The translations under genes and the position numbers were made by a program. The notes under the pieces were generated by a model. That model was given only the letters and a program-made list of their open reading frames with translations, was not told where the DNA came from and ran no database searches. Below, piece after piece: positions 41,667 through 53,200 of a stretch of DNA of 64,000 nucleotides. Source of the stretch: Tritrichomonas musculus (taxonomy: Eukaryota > Parabasalia > Tritrichomonadida > Tritrichomonadidae); the NCBI GenBank assembly GCA_039105265.1, contig JAPFFF010000001.1:558001-622000 (forward strand), read 5' to 3'. Position 1 is the stretch's first letter. Each line of letters opens with the position of its first letter.

Positions 41667-42479
41667 GCTTTTTTTGTAGCTAATCTTGTTTGTTGTTTTA
41701 TTTTTTTTTTTTTTTTTATCATGTTTTATATTATATAAAAAAATTGTAATTCTTTACATTTACCAATTTAACTCTCAAAATTATTTTTTCTAAAATTTCT
41801 CAGTTTTCAACTAAAAGATTATAAAATCCACAAGATACTCATAAGGGATGTTCATCGATAGTATATTCGTTGCTGATAATATCGATAAAATCGAGCGTTC
41901 AATTATTCTACAATAAAAAGAACTTTTTGTAAATAAATAATTAATTAATCCACAAAATAATTATTTAGTGATATATAATGAAAAAACTATCAATTGGTTT
42001 TATCAAAATTATTAATTTTTGTTAATATTATATTGAGTTAAACATGGTTATAAATTTTCATAAAAATTAAATAAAAATGAATTTTGTTACAATAACCATA
42101 ATTTTACATTATCGATAAACATCCATGAGGCTCATAAGTTTAAAAAAGGTTGAAAGTTTAACATTTTACATTTATTCGAAACTTTAAATATAAATCATCA
42201 AAATACAATAAAACTATCAATTATACACTTTTTGATTTAATAATGAATAAGTTCTCAATTAATTTTCAATGAAAATTTGAAAAGAGCAATAGGTTAAATA
42301 ATAATAATGTAAAAGAAGATTTTAAAATAACACGGAAAATATTATACCTCATATAATTATTCTCGAATCAAGATAATACTGTTTTTTCCATTAGATATTT
42401 GAATTAAAAAAAGGGAACAAGTTCTCATTTTTTTTTGAATAGAACAATAGGATATTATTAATATAAATATTACATTGTA
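41667..42479. other. Intergenic between PLK and RPA1
   Basis: Contains a run of about 20 T (41700-41719) and a small MITE-like element (41846-42130). Otherwise AT-rich and empty. Confidence 0.5.
41846..42130. mobile_element. Small MITE-like element, 285 bp
   Basis: GGATGTTCATCGATA at the left and TATCGATAAACATCC near the right (15 bp, one mismatch), with CTCATAAG directly repeated outside (41838-41845 and 42131-42138). The right end carries six extra bases beyond the inverted match, so the boundary is approximate. An 8-bp duplication would fit hAT. Confidence 0.45.
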
Positions 42480-44174
42480 ATGAAGCATTTACTTCAATTT
42501 GTTGTTAATTGTAGTTCACCCAACTTTTTCCAAGAATTGGATGAACCAGTTACTGTCCAAATCATTGGTATTACAGAATATAATAATAATTTATTATATC
42601 ATATTAGTGATGGAAAAAATTTTTCTCCTGCATTTATCAAACCAAATAATGATAAATATAGACTGTCACAAATCATCCAATTTCAAAAATTTTACATCAA
42701 AAGCTATTCAATTAAAAACCATACTATGCCTTTAATTATTTTATTTGAACCAAATATTATAGGTTCTTCAGATCACATTATTGGTACAGATATTACAAAA
42801 TGTACATATTCACCAATTTCTGTCCTAGCGTCACGAGACGATATACCAATTCCAGAATCAGATCAAAAATATGGAAGAGCAATAATATTCCGCAAATATA
42901 CAGAGATGATATTAATAAATAATGATTGTGAAATCAAAATCGATGCAACATTTTATGATCCGACTAAAACAACGATCGAAAGTAATCATGTATATCTTAT
43001 TTCAAAATTTTCAACAAAAAACAACGGTGATATAAAGATATTTTCTGATACAGAATTTAAAGAAACAAATGACGATCTATCAATTAGGTTTAAAGAAAGA
43101 AAAGAACCATTAGATTTGACTACTGAAAAAAATGGCCTAGTGGACATCAATGGCATCATTGCTGATGTAGGACCAATCCAATATAAAGATGATGACACAA
43201 TATCACGTAACATAACGATAGCAACATTTGAAGCAAAAGAGGGAGAAAAAAAATCGTATATGATCAAAGTGGAGCTAACAAACACATATGCTCTCTTGAT
43301 AAAGAAAACTGATGAAGGAAAAGCATTTGTTGGAAAGTGTCTTGCCATTTCAATGGAAGACTTTCACAAACATTTAAAAATAACGAGTCCAACCTATATA
43401 AGAATATGTGACAACACATATGATTATGTAAAAAAGTATTATAAATGGTATGAAGAGAATAAGAATCAGCCATTCATTAATTTGTCAGTTCCAACAATGA
43501 AGACACTTAAACAAATTAGAGAAGAAAAACTAGGAATTAACCGTAAAGATTACTTTGTTGTTGATGCAAGACTTGAACAAATTGAAGTATATGGTGTGTT
43601 CATCAAATTCAATAAAGAAATGGAAAAGAATCAAAATAATGATAATTTCGTCATCGACGAAGAAGAGGAATGTGAAGATGAAGATCATAAAATAATAAAG
43701 AAGAAATCAGAAAGGGCAGCCAATTACACACTTTACTATGAAACATGCAGTGATCCAAAATGTGAAGGATACAAGAAAATGAAAAAATTAAAGAAAGATA
43801 ATTTAGGCCATCGTTTTTGTCCTGTATGCAATAAATCTCCAGAGAAAGCGAGATCTGTTTTTCAGTTTGATTTGGCTTTCAGTGACGATACGATGAGTAA
43901 AATGTTCTTCCGATTCAAAGTATTCAATCAAGGAATCCCACAAATCATCCTTGATCAACCTTGCAGCAAATGGAAGGAAGACACAGATGGAATGACAAAA
44001 GAAGAAAAACGAGACTATATTAAGCCTTACCTCCATACTTGGTATCGATTAGAAGTTGAAGCTTTTCAAGAAGAAGATAAGGAAGATAAAACAGCTCAAA
44101 TATTACATTTTCATTATCCTTTCGCAACTTTAATGATTAAAAACATTTCACCAATTCTTGATAAAAAAGAGTAA
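42480..44174 (+). CDS. RPA1: Replication protein A large subunit (RPA70)
   Basis: 564 residues, close to the usual 600. It has successive OB-fold-like segments: an N-terminal OB (about 1-105), DBD-A-like (about 115-200), DBD-B-like (about 205-315) and DBD-C (about 335-560). DBD-C is interrupted by an acidic loop (FVIDEEEECEDED) and carries the diagnostic zinc site Cys423-x4-Cys428-x18-Cys447-x2-Cys450. RPA coats single-stranded DNA in replication, repair and checkpoint signalling in the nucleus. The spacing of the four cysteines ahead of the final OB strands is the main evidence; individual OB folds A and B are weak by eye. The stop overlaps TAAA. Confidence 0.75.
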   Translation: MKHLLQFVVNCSSPNFFQELDEPVTVQIIGITEYNNNLLYHISDGKNFSPAFIKPNNDKYRLSQIIQFQKFYIKSYSIKNHTMPLIILFEPNIIGSSDHIIGTDITKCTYSPISVLASRDDIPIPESDQKYGRAIIFRKYTEMILINNDCEIKIDATFYDPTKTTIESNHVYLISKFSTKNNGDIKIFSDTEFKETNDDLSIRFKERKEPLDLTTEKNGLVDINGIIADVGPIQYKDDDTISRNITIATFEAKEGEKKSYMIKVELTNTYALLIKKTDEGKAFVGKCLAISMEDFHKHLKITSPTYIRICDNTYDYVKKYYKWYEENKNQPFINLSVPTMKTLKQIREEKLGINRKDYFVVDARLEQIEVYGVFIKFNKEMEKNQNNDNFVIDEEEECEDEDHKIIKKKSERAANYTLYYETCSDPKCEGYKKMKKLKKDNLGHRFCPVCNKSPEKARSVFQFDLAFSDDTMSKMFFRFKVFNQGIPQIILDQPCSKWKEDTDGMTKEEKRDYIKPYLHTWYRLEVEAFQEEDKEDKTAQILHFHYPFATLMIKNISPILDKKE

Positions 44175-44237
44175 AAAATAATAATAAACCCTTATTATTA
44201 AAAAAATATGAAGATTTTTATATTTAATTTATCATTT

Positions 44238-44240
<3 letters not shown>

Positions 44241-44268
<28 letters not shown>

Positions 44269-44269
44269 G
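44241..44269. repeat. Poly(A) tract of about 28 bp between convergent genes
   Basis: Lies in the 104-bp gap between the 3' ends of the RPA1 gene and the kinase gene. A similar tract occurs at 55250-55280 between two other convergent units. Confidence 0.9.
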
Positions 44270-44278
44270 TTGAGAAAT

Positions 44279-45295
44279 TTAGTAGCATAAAAAATCAAAC
44301 TCCTTTGTTTCTGAAAAACCTTCATTTTCATCATCACTGTATGTTTCGTTATCTGATGCTGATGATGAAGTAACAGTTGATTCATTTTTTTTGTCAACTT
44401 CCATGAATTCTTTAGTTTTTCTGATATATTTTTTAACCATTTCAACGTTTGCTCCTTCAAATATAAATTCATCATTTTGTTCCAATTCTTTAACAATTTC
44501 ATCAAAAGATGGTCTTTCATTTGGATCATTTGCCCAGCATTTTTGAATAAGATTGACGTAAAATTTTGGAACACTTTTTGGAATTACATATCTTTTTCCT
44601 GATGTGACTTTGTTAATGAGTTGGCTGATTGTTCTTGGTTGCACTCCTACAAATTTATAGTTTGTTGTGAACAATGAGAGAAGTGTAACTGCAAATGCAT
44701 AAACGTCAATCTTATTAGAAATATTTGATTCTTCATCTTCTTCGGCAAATAATTCTGGGGCCATGAAATATGGAGTACCTAAGCGACCTGTCATGTTAAC
44801 TCCATCAAATCTTGAAAGGCCAAAATCAGATAATACTGGGTAAAAATTTTCATCTAAAAAAATATTTTCTGGCTTGAGATCACGATGAACGATGTTTTCA
44901 CTATGTAAATATGCCATTGCTGATGCTATTCCATAAACAATAATTGAAAGTTGAGTATTATTTAATTCTTCTTTTTCTTCTAAAACATCAGCTAAAGTTT
45001 TATTTGGCAAGTATTTTGAATATATTTTAAATGATTGATCTTTGCTGGATGGAAATGAAAAACCAATTAATTTAATAATATTTGGATGCCTTAATGAGGC
45101 CATAATTGAAACTTCACGAATGAAATTTTTTTGAATATCTTTATCTTCTAAATCAACTGGTATTTTTTTAAGCGCAACTTTCAAATCAATATTATCTTTT
45201 GGATGAACGAGAGAAACTTGACCAAAGTTACCTTCACCTATAAAATCATTTTCAACTTCATAATCAGATGGATTAATTAAGTATCTTCCAAGCAT
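44279..45295 (-). CDS. Serine/threonine protein kinase, TKL-like
   Basis: 338 residues from the ATG at 45295, chosen because an initiator TCATTT (minus strand, 45304-45309) precedes it; a longer frame from a TTG at 45370 is unsupported. The kinase core is complete: GEGNFGQV at 20-27, Lys43 (VALKK), HRDLKPEN at 137-144, DFG at 157-159, GTPYFMAPE and 'NDPNERPSFDEI' near the end. The HRDLKPEN/RPSF pattern is typical of tyrosine-kinase-like Ser/Thr kinases, which are greatly expanded in trichomonads. The last about 70 residues are acidic and Ser-rich. It has no membrane span or signal, so a cytosolic signalling kinase is expected. The stop runs into TAAA. Confidence 0.9.
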   Translation of the reverse strand: MLGRYLINPSDYEVENDFIGEGNFGQVSLVHPKDNIDLKVALKKIPVDLEDKDIQKNFIREVSIMASLRHPNIIKLIGFSFPSSKDQSFKIYSKYLPNKTLADVLEEKEELNNTQLSIIVYGIASAMAYLHSENIVHRDLKPENIFLDENFYPVLSDFGLSRFDGVNMTGRLGTPYFMAPELFAEEDEESNISNKIDVYAFAVTLLSLFTTNYKFVGVQPRTISQLINKVTSGKRYVIPKSVPKFYVNLIQKCWANDPNERPSFDEIVKELEQNDEFIFEGANVEMVKKYIRKTKEFMEVDKKNESTVTSSSASDNETYSDDENEGFSETKEFDFLCY

Positions 45296-45303
45296 AATTG
45301 ATA

Positions 45304-45309
45304 AAATGA
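45304..45309 (-). promoter_or_regulatory. Initiator (TCATTT) of the TKL-like kinase
   Basis: Eight nt upstream of the ATG at 45295; it decides that start over the upstream TTG. Confidence 0.6.
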
Positions 45310-45742
45310 AATCATCAGAATTCTGAATTGCCAATTTTTTTTTTTTTTGAACTTTTTGAATATAATTCAATCAAAAATTTTTTTTAAAATTTTTAAAAAA
45401 TTTTATATAAATTTCCACCGTCCACAATTGGCTAGATAATTTTTTTTTAAATAGATAATTCAGAGGAACTGAATCTCTATCTCTTTAAACAGCATTGGTC
45501 AGAAATTATGTATCAATGAACATTCTAAATGCAAATATTACCAAAATTTTTGCAAAAAAAACTTGATAGACTCAGTCAATTTTTAGCCAAAAGTGTATTT
45601 TCCACCACAAAAATTGAAAAAAACCTTTTTTTTTTTTTAATTTACTGAATGAAAATTTAAGAGTCTCTCAAATCATTCCTTGCAAACAATTCTGTTTTAT
45701 TTCCTTTACTTTATTTTAGGTAATAAACTAGACTGCTAATCC

Positions 45743-45802
45743 AAATGCCCGCAAAATTTGATATCAAATTCTTTGACTATAATAAAATTTTGGCGGGCAT
45801 TT
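45743..45802. repeat. Hairpin with AAATGCCCGC arms
   Basis: AAATGCCCGC (45743-45752) pairs exactly with GCGGGCATTT (45793-45802), and the pairing continues inward over AAAATTT with one bulge. A GACTAT-ATAAAATTTT block is directly repeated around it. Confidence 0.6.
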
Positions 45803-45833
45803 TGACTATGATAAAATTTTCAAAAAAATTTTA

Positions 45834-46194
45834 AACTCTGCCAAAAATGTTCGACAATTGAATTTTGAGAGAGTATTCAAATTATCATTTTTTTCTCATG
45901 CACCTTTATGGTGATTCGAAGGTTTTTTCCAAAGCTCTTTTTTCAGAGAGTAGCGCATGTCCCAAAGAAAGTTGTAATTCCTCTTAAGGGCGCGGCTATT
46001 TCTTTCAAAAACCAGGGCTCCTTGTATAAAAATAGCTTGTTGAAAGGATAATTATAAAAATAAACTTCTGAAAAATTGAATACATTACTTTGAGAGAAAA
46101 AAGAAATTTTCGACACTTTATCGTTTTTTTAGTCAATTTTCAGTGGAAAATGCGGTTAATGTGTACGTTAAGTCGAACATTTTTGGGTAGAGTT
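45834..46194. mobile_element. MITE-like element, 361 bp, TA target
   Basis: AACTCTGCCAAAAATGTTCG at the left and the reverse complement, with one substitution and one extra base, at the right; the arms are about 22 bp. TA borders both sides (45832-45833, 46195-46196). No coding content. Confidence 0.5.
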
Positions 46195-46370
46195 TAATAA
46201 TAAGGAGAATGGAAAAACCATTCAAAAATGTTTTTTTTTCTCTTTTTGAATGATGCCGATCTACCATGAATAGCTAACGAAAGTAAAACAGCTTTTTTTG
46301 TATATAATGCATATTTAATAATAAGGAGAATGGAAAAACCATTCAAAAATGCTTTTTTTGTATATAATGT
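46195..46370 (+). repeat. Mosaic direct repeat upstream of tRNA-Trp
   Basis: AATAATAAGGAGAATGG and the following 18 bases occur at about 46197 and again 121 bp later; a GCTTTTTTTGTATATAATG block occurs at 46291 and 46351 (60 bp apart). Confidence 0.7.
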
Positions 46371-46465
46371 ATATAATGGAAGATATTGAATGCTTATATT
46401 GAAATATTTCACCATAATTTTTCTACATCAACTTAACTTTTTTTTTAATTAAGGAATACATAGAT

Positions 46466-46537
46466 GGGGTTGTAGCTCAATGGCAGAGCGTGTGATTCCA
46501 AATCTCAGCGTTGGGGGTTCGATTCCCTTCGACCTCA
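46466..46537 (+). tRNA. tRNA-Trp-CCA: tRNA-Trp (anticodon CCA)
   Basis: Acceptor GGGGTTG/CGACCTC (with G-U pairs), D-arm GCTCAATGGCAGAGC, anticodon loop TTCCAAA with CCA, T-arm GGGGG-TTCGATT-CCCTT, discriminator A. 72 nt, no intron. The anticodon stem has one T-T mismatch. A T-run follows immediately, as expected for RNA polymerase III termination. CCA reads the UGG tryptophan codon. Confidence 0.93.
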
Positions 46538-46712
46538 TTTTTTAACTTTTTTTTTTTTTTTTTTTTTTTATAATTTGCTAATTTTAAAATATCACTTTTA
46601 ATATAATAGTTATTTCAGTATTTATAATTTTTTTAATGTTTAAATAAAATAGAATATTTATATTTTTTATTGTATTATTAAAATATCATACAACAAACAA
46701 TATAAAAATATA

Positions 46713-48170
46713 GTTGGTGGACATAATTCTGTTTTGGAGACATAATTATGTTTTCACATCATTTCTATATATTCAAATTGGACTTTTTAAAAAACAATTG
46801 TAGAACAATTAATATCATATTGGATACATTCTATTCCCAGATTTTCATTCACTTTTATCAAACTAAATTTGATCATAAATATGATATCGAATTTTTAATT
46901 TCTGAATATTTTTTTATTATTTGAAAAAAATTATAATTTACTTTTCATCTATAATTAAAATGTATCATTATTATTTATTGAAATAAAATAGATAATTAGA
47001 AAAAATGGTTTCATTTTCATTTCACTACTCAAAAAACTCATTTCATATCACATTTCATGCTTTTACCATAAAAAAAAGGTTGTTTTAATTTGCTCTAACA
47101 TAGTTATTATTTTAGAATATAATGTATATATTATATTTTAGAAAAAAAATTATTGAAATAATAATTATATAAAAAGAAAAAGTGTTTTCAAAATATGACA
47201 AAAATCATTCATACAAAATTACAAATTTTGAAAAATGAGTTTATTTTATTTCAAATTAGATGCAGTATTAATCATCTATATGATGCATATAATATATTAA
47301 ATATAATAATATGGTTGAAAAAGAATCAATCTTGGAAAAATTTCATTTTTCTTTTTTTCATTCAAAATCATTCATAAATCACTCATGCATAATTGATATG
47401 AATTCAGAATAACATTATTTGATAACACATACAATGAAATATATTATTAATCCTCTAAAAATCATTGTTGTCCATCAAGATTTCAGGTTTTTCTAAGAAA
47501 TATACAAATTTCACTTTTTTATTTTTTCTATTATAATAGCATTAAAAATAGCAATTAATCAATAAATATTAGGTAAGTATAGAAGAACTATTAAAATAAT
47601 GAAAATAATTTCTCAATGTCTAAAATTGAAAGTCTTTTTAAGTTATTTCAGAAGTTACTCTTTTTCATTAAGGTAATAGATCTTGAGTAGAACCGCCAAT
47701 TTTATTCTTTCAATATCGTTATACTATATGCATTATATCAAATATTTAAATAAAAATTTAAAAGTTTTTATTTTTTATTGGAAAAAACCAAAAAGTGATA
47801 TGATTTTTAACTTTATTTTGTGCATCAAAATATTCTTATATGAAAGTTTTTAGATATCAATTATCTGACAAAATTATATCATTACTGATTATGAATTAAT
47901 GATATTATTATTAAATCCCAAGTTTCAATTATTGAGAATAAAATAAGCATTTTGACTTTTTTTTACATTAATGGCAAAATTTCATATAAATCACAAATAT
48001 AATATCTCATTTAATTAAATAATGATGTACATAAAATACATTAATAAAGTATATAATATTATCAAATTATCTTTAAAAAGTATTGAGAAAAATGTGTTTT
48101 ATTTTTGTGTACCATTCAAAAAGTTGAGCAAACATGATTATGTCCCAAAAACATAATTATGTCCACCAAC
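46713..48170. mobile_element. TA-target non-autonomous element, 1,458 bp
   Basis: GTTGGTGGACATAATTCTGT at the left and a near-exact reverse complement at the right; the arms are about 42 bp with four or five differences and contain an ACATAAT-ATGTTT motif twice. TA flanks both ends (46711-46712, 48171-48172). The interior is AT-rich with no transposase. Confidence 0.6.
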
Positions 48171-48327
48171 TATATTTATATTTTTCTCAATTAAAATTTT
48201 CAGGGAAAAATTCTTATATTTCAATGAATTCTCATTGCCTTTCCATTTGTATTATACCGAAATTTTTAAAGTAACAAATTATTCAACATTAACCATCCTT
48301 GAACGTACTTATCAATAATAATTGATT

Positions 48328-49725
48328 AAAGGTATGGAAACTTCTATCCACTCGACAGATCATTTTTCTTTCGAAATATAATTTTTTAATGATATTTTAT
48401 ATTGTATTATTACGGTGGTTCTCAATAAATTGGATACTTTCCGAAAAATGTTTTTTTCACTTAATAAAAAAAGAAAAATTAAAAAATAAATCAAAGAAAA
48501 ATAAGTATAGCCGAACATAAATCAATATATATTTGAAATATAGTTCATTTCTTTTTGCATCATGGAATTCCATTCATCATTATTAATGATTGAAGTCTAA
48601 AAAAAGCTATAAAAAATAGATATATTGTTGTTATTTAACAGGTTTATAACAAATATATAAATTTAAGAATGATATAAACAAAATAATGCACTAATAAGAG
48701 GTGTTTTTTATTCAACATTATAATTTAAATAATTGAAAAAAAAATTTTTAATGAAAATAACTTGGTTAAAATTGGTGTTTGTTTTTATAAATCTTTAATA
48801 AAGTTTTTGATTCAATTTTAAAGCATAATTAACAGTAGGGTACATTAATTTGTGAAAAAAAAAAAAAAAAAATTAAAACTTTAATAACAGTATCATGAGA
48901 ACAATTCATAAATCTTCATATAAAAATATTTTGCTAATGACTACTAAAGGAAATTTTAAAGCTCGCCGATTTTTAAATTAGGTCTTCATTAAAAAAATAA
49001 TATTATATTTTTTTCCTGTGAATCGTTGAATCTCAATTAATTATGATTAAATATAAATATATAAAATGTATGTTTTATGTTTGAAGTTTGGTTTGCTGAT
49101 AATAAGTATTCGTCGAGAATCAAGCATTTATAAAGTGGCGGTTAAAACGGTTATAGAGAACCGCCTTAAAAAGTTGCCTTTGAAAAATTAAAATATTTAT
49201 CTTTAAATATAAATATTTTGTCCTTTCAAATTTGAGAGCTCTAGCTTAGAGGTAAAATAAAATTGAGGCTAAAGTATTGAGTTCGAAACTAAACCTCTTT
49301 GCTTTTTTTTATTTTTATATAAATTATGCAATTACGTTTCATTTCGGCAATTTTTACATTTAAATATGTCTTTTCATTGAATTTTATAAAATTACAATTA
49401 CGTCCGAAGGGTAATTATGCATTTTGTGAAATTTGAATTAAGCACTTTAATGCTATTTTTAAATATGTAAATAATATGATAAAACAATATTAAACATGTA
49501 TTAAACTTTGATGAGGTTTTTTCTGTTGATCCAAAGTTGCAATTTTTTGGATTTAATTTTTTTCTTGTTTTTCAGTAATAAAATTAAAATTATATTTTTT
49601 TGATTTTATATTTATGATATAAATATTATATACATGACAATGGACTAATTATTAATAAAAATGATCAATATTCAAGCTTTTTTTGCATAAAATAAAATTG
49701 AATTGAAAAAGAGTTTCCATACCTT
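48328..49725. repeat. Inverted repeat pair AAAGGTATGGAAACT, possible MITE
   Basis: A 15-bp exact inverted match 1.4 kb apart; the flanks (ATTGATT and TATTGGAT) are only loosely similar, so a target duplication is not established. Confidence 0.35.
49234..49300 (+). other. tRNA-like relic with A and B boxes
   Basis: TAGCTTAGAGG (49242-49252) matches the polymerase III A box and GAGTTCGAAAC (about 49279-49289) the B box, at tRNA-like spacing, and a T-run follows at 49303. The acceptor and anticodon arms pair poorly and no clear anticodon loop can be drawn, so this is a decayed tRNA or a tRNA-derived repeat head rather than a working tRNA. Confidence 0.4.
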
Positions 49726-50284
49726 TTATTGGATATCAAAAAAACTTTCGAATTTTGGAGATATGATTGAAATAGATAAATAATAATTTCAGAGAGTAAA
49801 TATTATCAATCTATATTTGAACTGCTTTAAAAAAAATTGAATTTATATTTTAATAAAAAATATAAACCAATGGGAATATTATAATGTATCAAAATTCTGT
49901 GAAAACATATCTTTTCAATTTTAGGAACAAATATACCAAAATGCTATTCTAATTACTTGAAACCAGTTTTGAGAATTAATTCACAACCTACAGTTTCAGT
50001 ATCAATAAGTGGTGAAATTTTTGTGAGATCAAAAATTTTACAATGGGATTTGAGAAATTAGTCAGAGGAAAATTCATTCAAATCTGAAATTTTTTTATAG
50101 TTTTTTAGAATAAATAAATGATGTTTTGTATTTTATATTTAAAAGACAAATGAAAATATAGAAAAATAAAAATAGACAATTTTGTCCAGCCAATTCAACT
50201 ACTGACTAACTATTCAAATTTGATTTTATCGTTTTTGACTAATCTCCAATTTGATCACAAATTCTGAATATCTCAAATAACAGT

Positions 50285-50290
50285 TCACTA
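50285..50290 (+). promoter_or_regulatory. Initiator (TCACTA) of the surface-protein gene
   Basis: TCA-Y-T-W match 7 nt before the ATG at 50298. Confidence 0.65.
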
Positions 50291-50297
50291 TTTAAAT

Positions 50298-53200
50298 ATG
50301 TTGCTCTTTGCACTACTGTTGCATATAAAATCAACTGATCTCGACTTTACTGATACAATTGGTTCCAAAATGTTGCGACCAGAAGAAAGCCCAGCAAGAA
50401 TAACTATTGGGGCAGGAAAAGCTTTGATGATGGTATATTGGCCAAATAGCATTTTACAAATAACCATTAATAATGTCCTTGATTCTCCAAAAACAGTAAC
50501 AGAGAAAGATGGTTATAGCCTGTTTGTTTTTAAAGATGAAGCCATAGTTGAAATGACATTTATTGATTATATCTCTTTTTATGTTGCATCAGGAGCCACA
50601 GAAACCCCAAAAACAAAAGGACTACTCCATTTTTATTATAATACTCAGAATATTGATATCAATATAGATGATGAATACGATGCCTCTATATCATTTTATC
50701 CTCAGTCTGCTTTGTCTGGTGATATAACAGCCGGAAATCCTACAGTTTATTATTATAGTTATGAAGATGGGTCTGAACATTCTATATCATCAGTAGAAAA
50801 AATTGATCTCCAAAAAATAGGTACTACAAAAATAATACGTTCAAATGGCGGAATTCTGGCTTTCAATTTGCATTTTATTGGCAATTCAATGACATCTCCA
50901 ACAATTGACACTGCAATAGCTTTCTCTTTTACTCCTGAGATCAATAAATTTGAAGAAAATATGGCTGTAAAGGGCTCAAACCCTAAAAATGCATCAACCA
51001 TAAATATTGTTGACCTAATTCAAGCAGAAGTAGAATATAAAGTTACTGTATCAATAAGCTTAACAAATGATGTTATTAATGCAGATGATTTAATATTTAA
51101 ATTTCAATTTGAAAATCAAGACCCAATTACCTTTGAAAAATATTTAAAAGGTGATTTAACTTTCAGTAACAAAGTTCCAGCTAATTTTAATGTTTTTGTT
51201 AAATATAGCTCATGTGATTATACATTACTCACATCTCAATATATTAATACTTTCACAACCTCAACTTATATCCGTATTTATAATAAAAATATTACAGATT
51301 TATGCGTAAAAGAAGTCAAAAATTATCATGTTCAAATAACTAATAACATACCAACAAAATATGGCGCCACTCTTTACATTAAATATTTGGACAAAGACAA
51401 GGTTGAAATTAAAAATAATGCTCCTTTTGATCAACAAATACCATCAACAGATCCGTTTAATATTGAAGTTTATATTGAGTCACCTCATTGTGATAGTCCA
51501 CAACTAATAGAAACAATTAGTATTACAGATACAGAAACATCAAAAACTTATGATAATTTAAAGGAAGAATGCATACCATACATGTTTAGTTTAATTCTCA
51601 GTGATATTTCATCATCTTATTCAATCGGATATCAAGATCTTGGAAGTGACTCAACTGATATCAAAGTTATTAAAGACAACATATTCCTAGCTCATAATTC
51701 CAATTTTACCGTTAAACTCTACTTGGTTCAAAGCACAGGAAGTTGTGAAGCAAATCATTTTTTGATTGAATATGCATCATCAAAAACGTTAAATGACATT
51801 AAATTTACAATTGATGATATTCCAAGTGACTGTCAAGTTCCAGATAATTATCAGATATGCTTTAACACATCTCTGATTTCCGATGGTTATACTTTTGGAT
51901 ATAAAAGAAGTGATGAATCTAAAGAAGAGATTAGTGATTTACCAACAACTCCTCTTCAGTCAACTTCTAATTTTTCCGTCACTTTATACTTAAAAACTAG
52001 TCCAGGATGCTCTAATAAAGAAATTCAAACTTATTATACATCAACCAATTCAGAATGCAAATTAATAACAATGGATGCAATTCCAGATGAATGTAAGCAA
52101 GCTCCTAAAACATATTACGTCAAAATTGAAAATAAAATTGAATCTACTAATTATAAATTATACTATAAAAATAGTGACAATAAGTTTCAAGAGTTCCAAA
52201 ACAATCAATACCAAAGTTCACAGCAAACACCATTCTCAATTGATGTATATATGACATCAACTACATGCCAAACACATACATTCATTAAAACAGTTAATTC
52301 CTCTTTATCAGAAACAGTTTCTTTAATAACTGATAAAGACATTCCGAAAGAATGCATAATTGAAATAAAATATAAAATCTGTGCCTCTTTTACAAAAATA
52401 CCTGAAGAATACTCATTTGGATATTCAAAATGTTTTGACGAAAAACACCAAATACATCCAGTCAGTGGTACCATTGATTCAGAAACAAACTTTCCATTTA
52501 ATATAACTCTTTATTTAATTAAAAGTCCTAATTGTAATGAAACTGTTCAATTAGAAACATATTTTGCTTCACAATCATTCCAATGTTTGGATATTACAGT
52601 TGATGATTATGTCCCAGATCGATGCAAAGACCTTAAAGAAAGTCCTGAATCTCCTGAAATTATTCCTAGCCCAACATCTATTCCAATACCAAGCAATATG
52701 ATAGAAGATCAAGAAATAATTAGAGATGTGACTGAAAGCACAAAAGATGAAGATTTAGATGCCAAATTAAAGGATACTTTTTCAAAATTAGATAATGATT
52801 CAAATAAGATTGTAACAATTGATACAAGTTCAGAAAACATTAATTTTAAATCAGATTTAACTGCTAATCAATACATCAAAGTTAATGAAAATACACAAAT
52901 TCGATATAATGGTGGCAATTTAAATTTAGCATTAAATCAAGGTGGAAATGTAAATGTTTTAATTAATGACAATAAGACAAATATAAAACTATATGGAAAT
53001 GGCAATCTTGATTTAAAGCTGCCTGAAAAATATTTAAATGAAGAAGATTTCCCTCTGAATTTTTACAACGAATCAAATATCAATGGATCTGTTGCAATTA
53101 ATGTTCCTAAAAACGTTAAAACAGTATCCTTTGAATCAATAAATATAGCCAAACAAGGAAAATTATCAGTTAAAAATGAACTGAACGAAGACATTACTGT

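Larger units (their letters stand above)
45310..46465. other. Intergenic with repeats, before tRNA-Trp
   Basis: Contains a 60-bp hairpin (45743-45802), a 361-bp MITE-like element (45834-46194) and a mosaic direct repeat (46195-46370). No protein gene. Confidence 0.5.
46538..50284. other. Gene-free, repeat-bearing intergenic region
   Basis: About 3.7 kb, AT-rich, with two transposon-like inverted-repeat pairs (46713-48170, 48328-49725) and a tRNA-like relic (49234-49300). No protein gene recognised. Confidence 0.5.

Noticed and set aside
45296-45370. Upstream extension of the TKL-like kinase from a TTG
   Set aside because: An initiator lies inside this stretch, so it would not be in the transcript.
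48414-49167. GGTGGTTCTC / GAGAACCGCC inverted pair and a GGCGGTT...AACCGCC hairpin at about 49137-49165
   Set aside because: Arms of about 10 bp or less without flanking duplication; could be chance.
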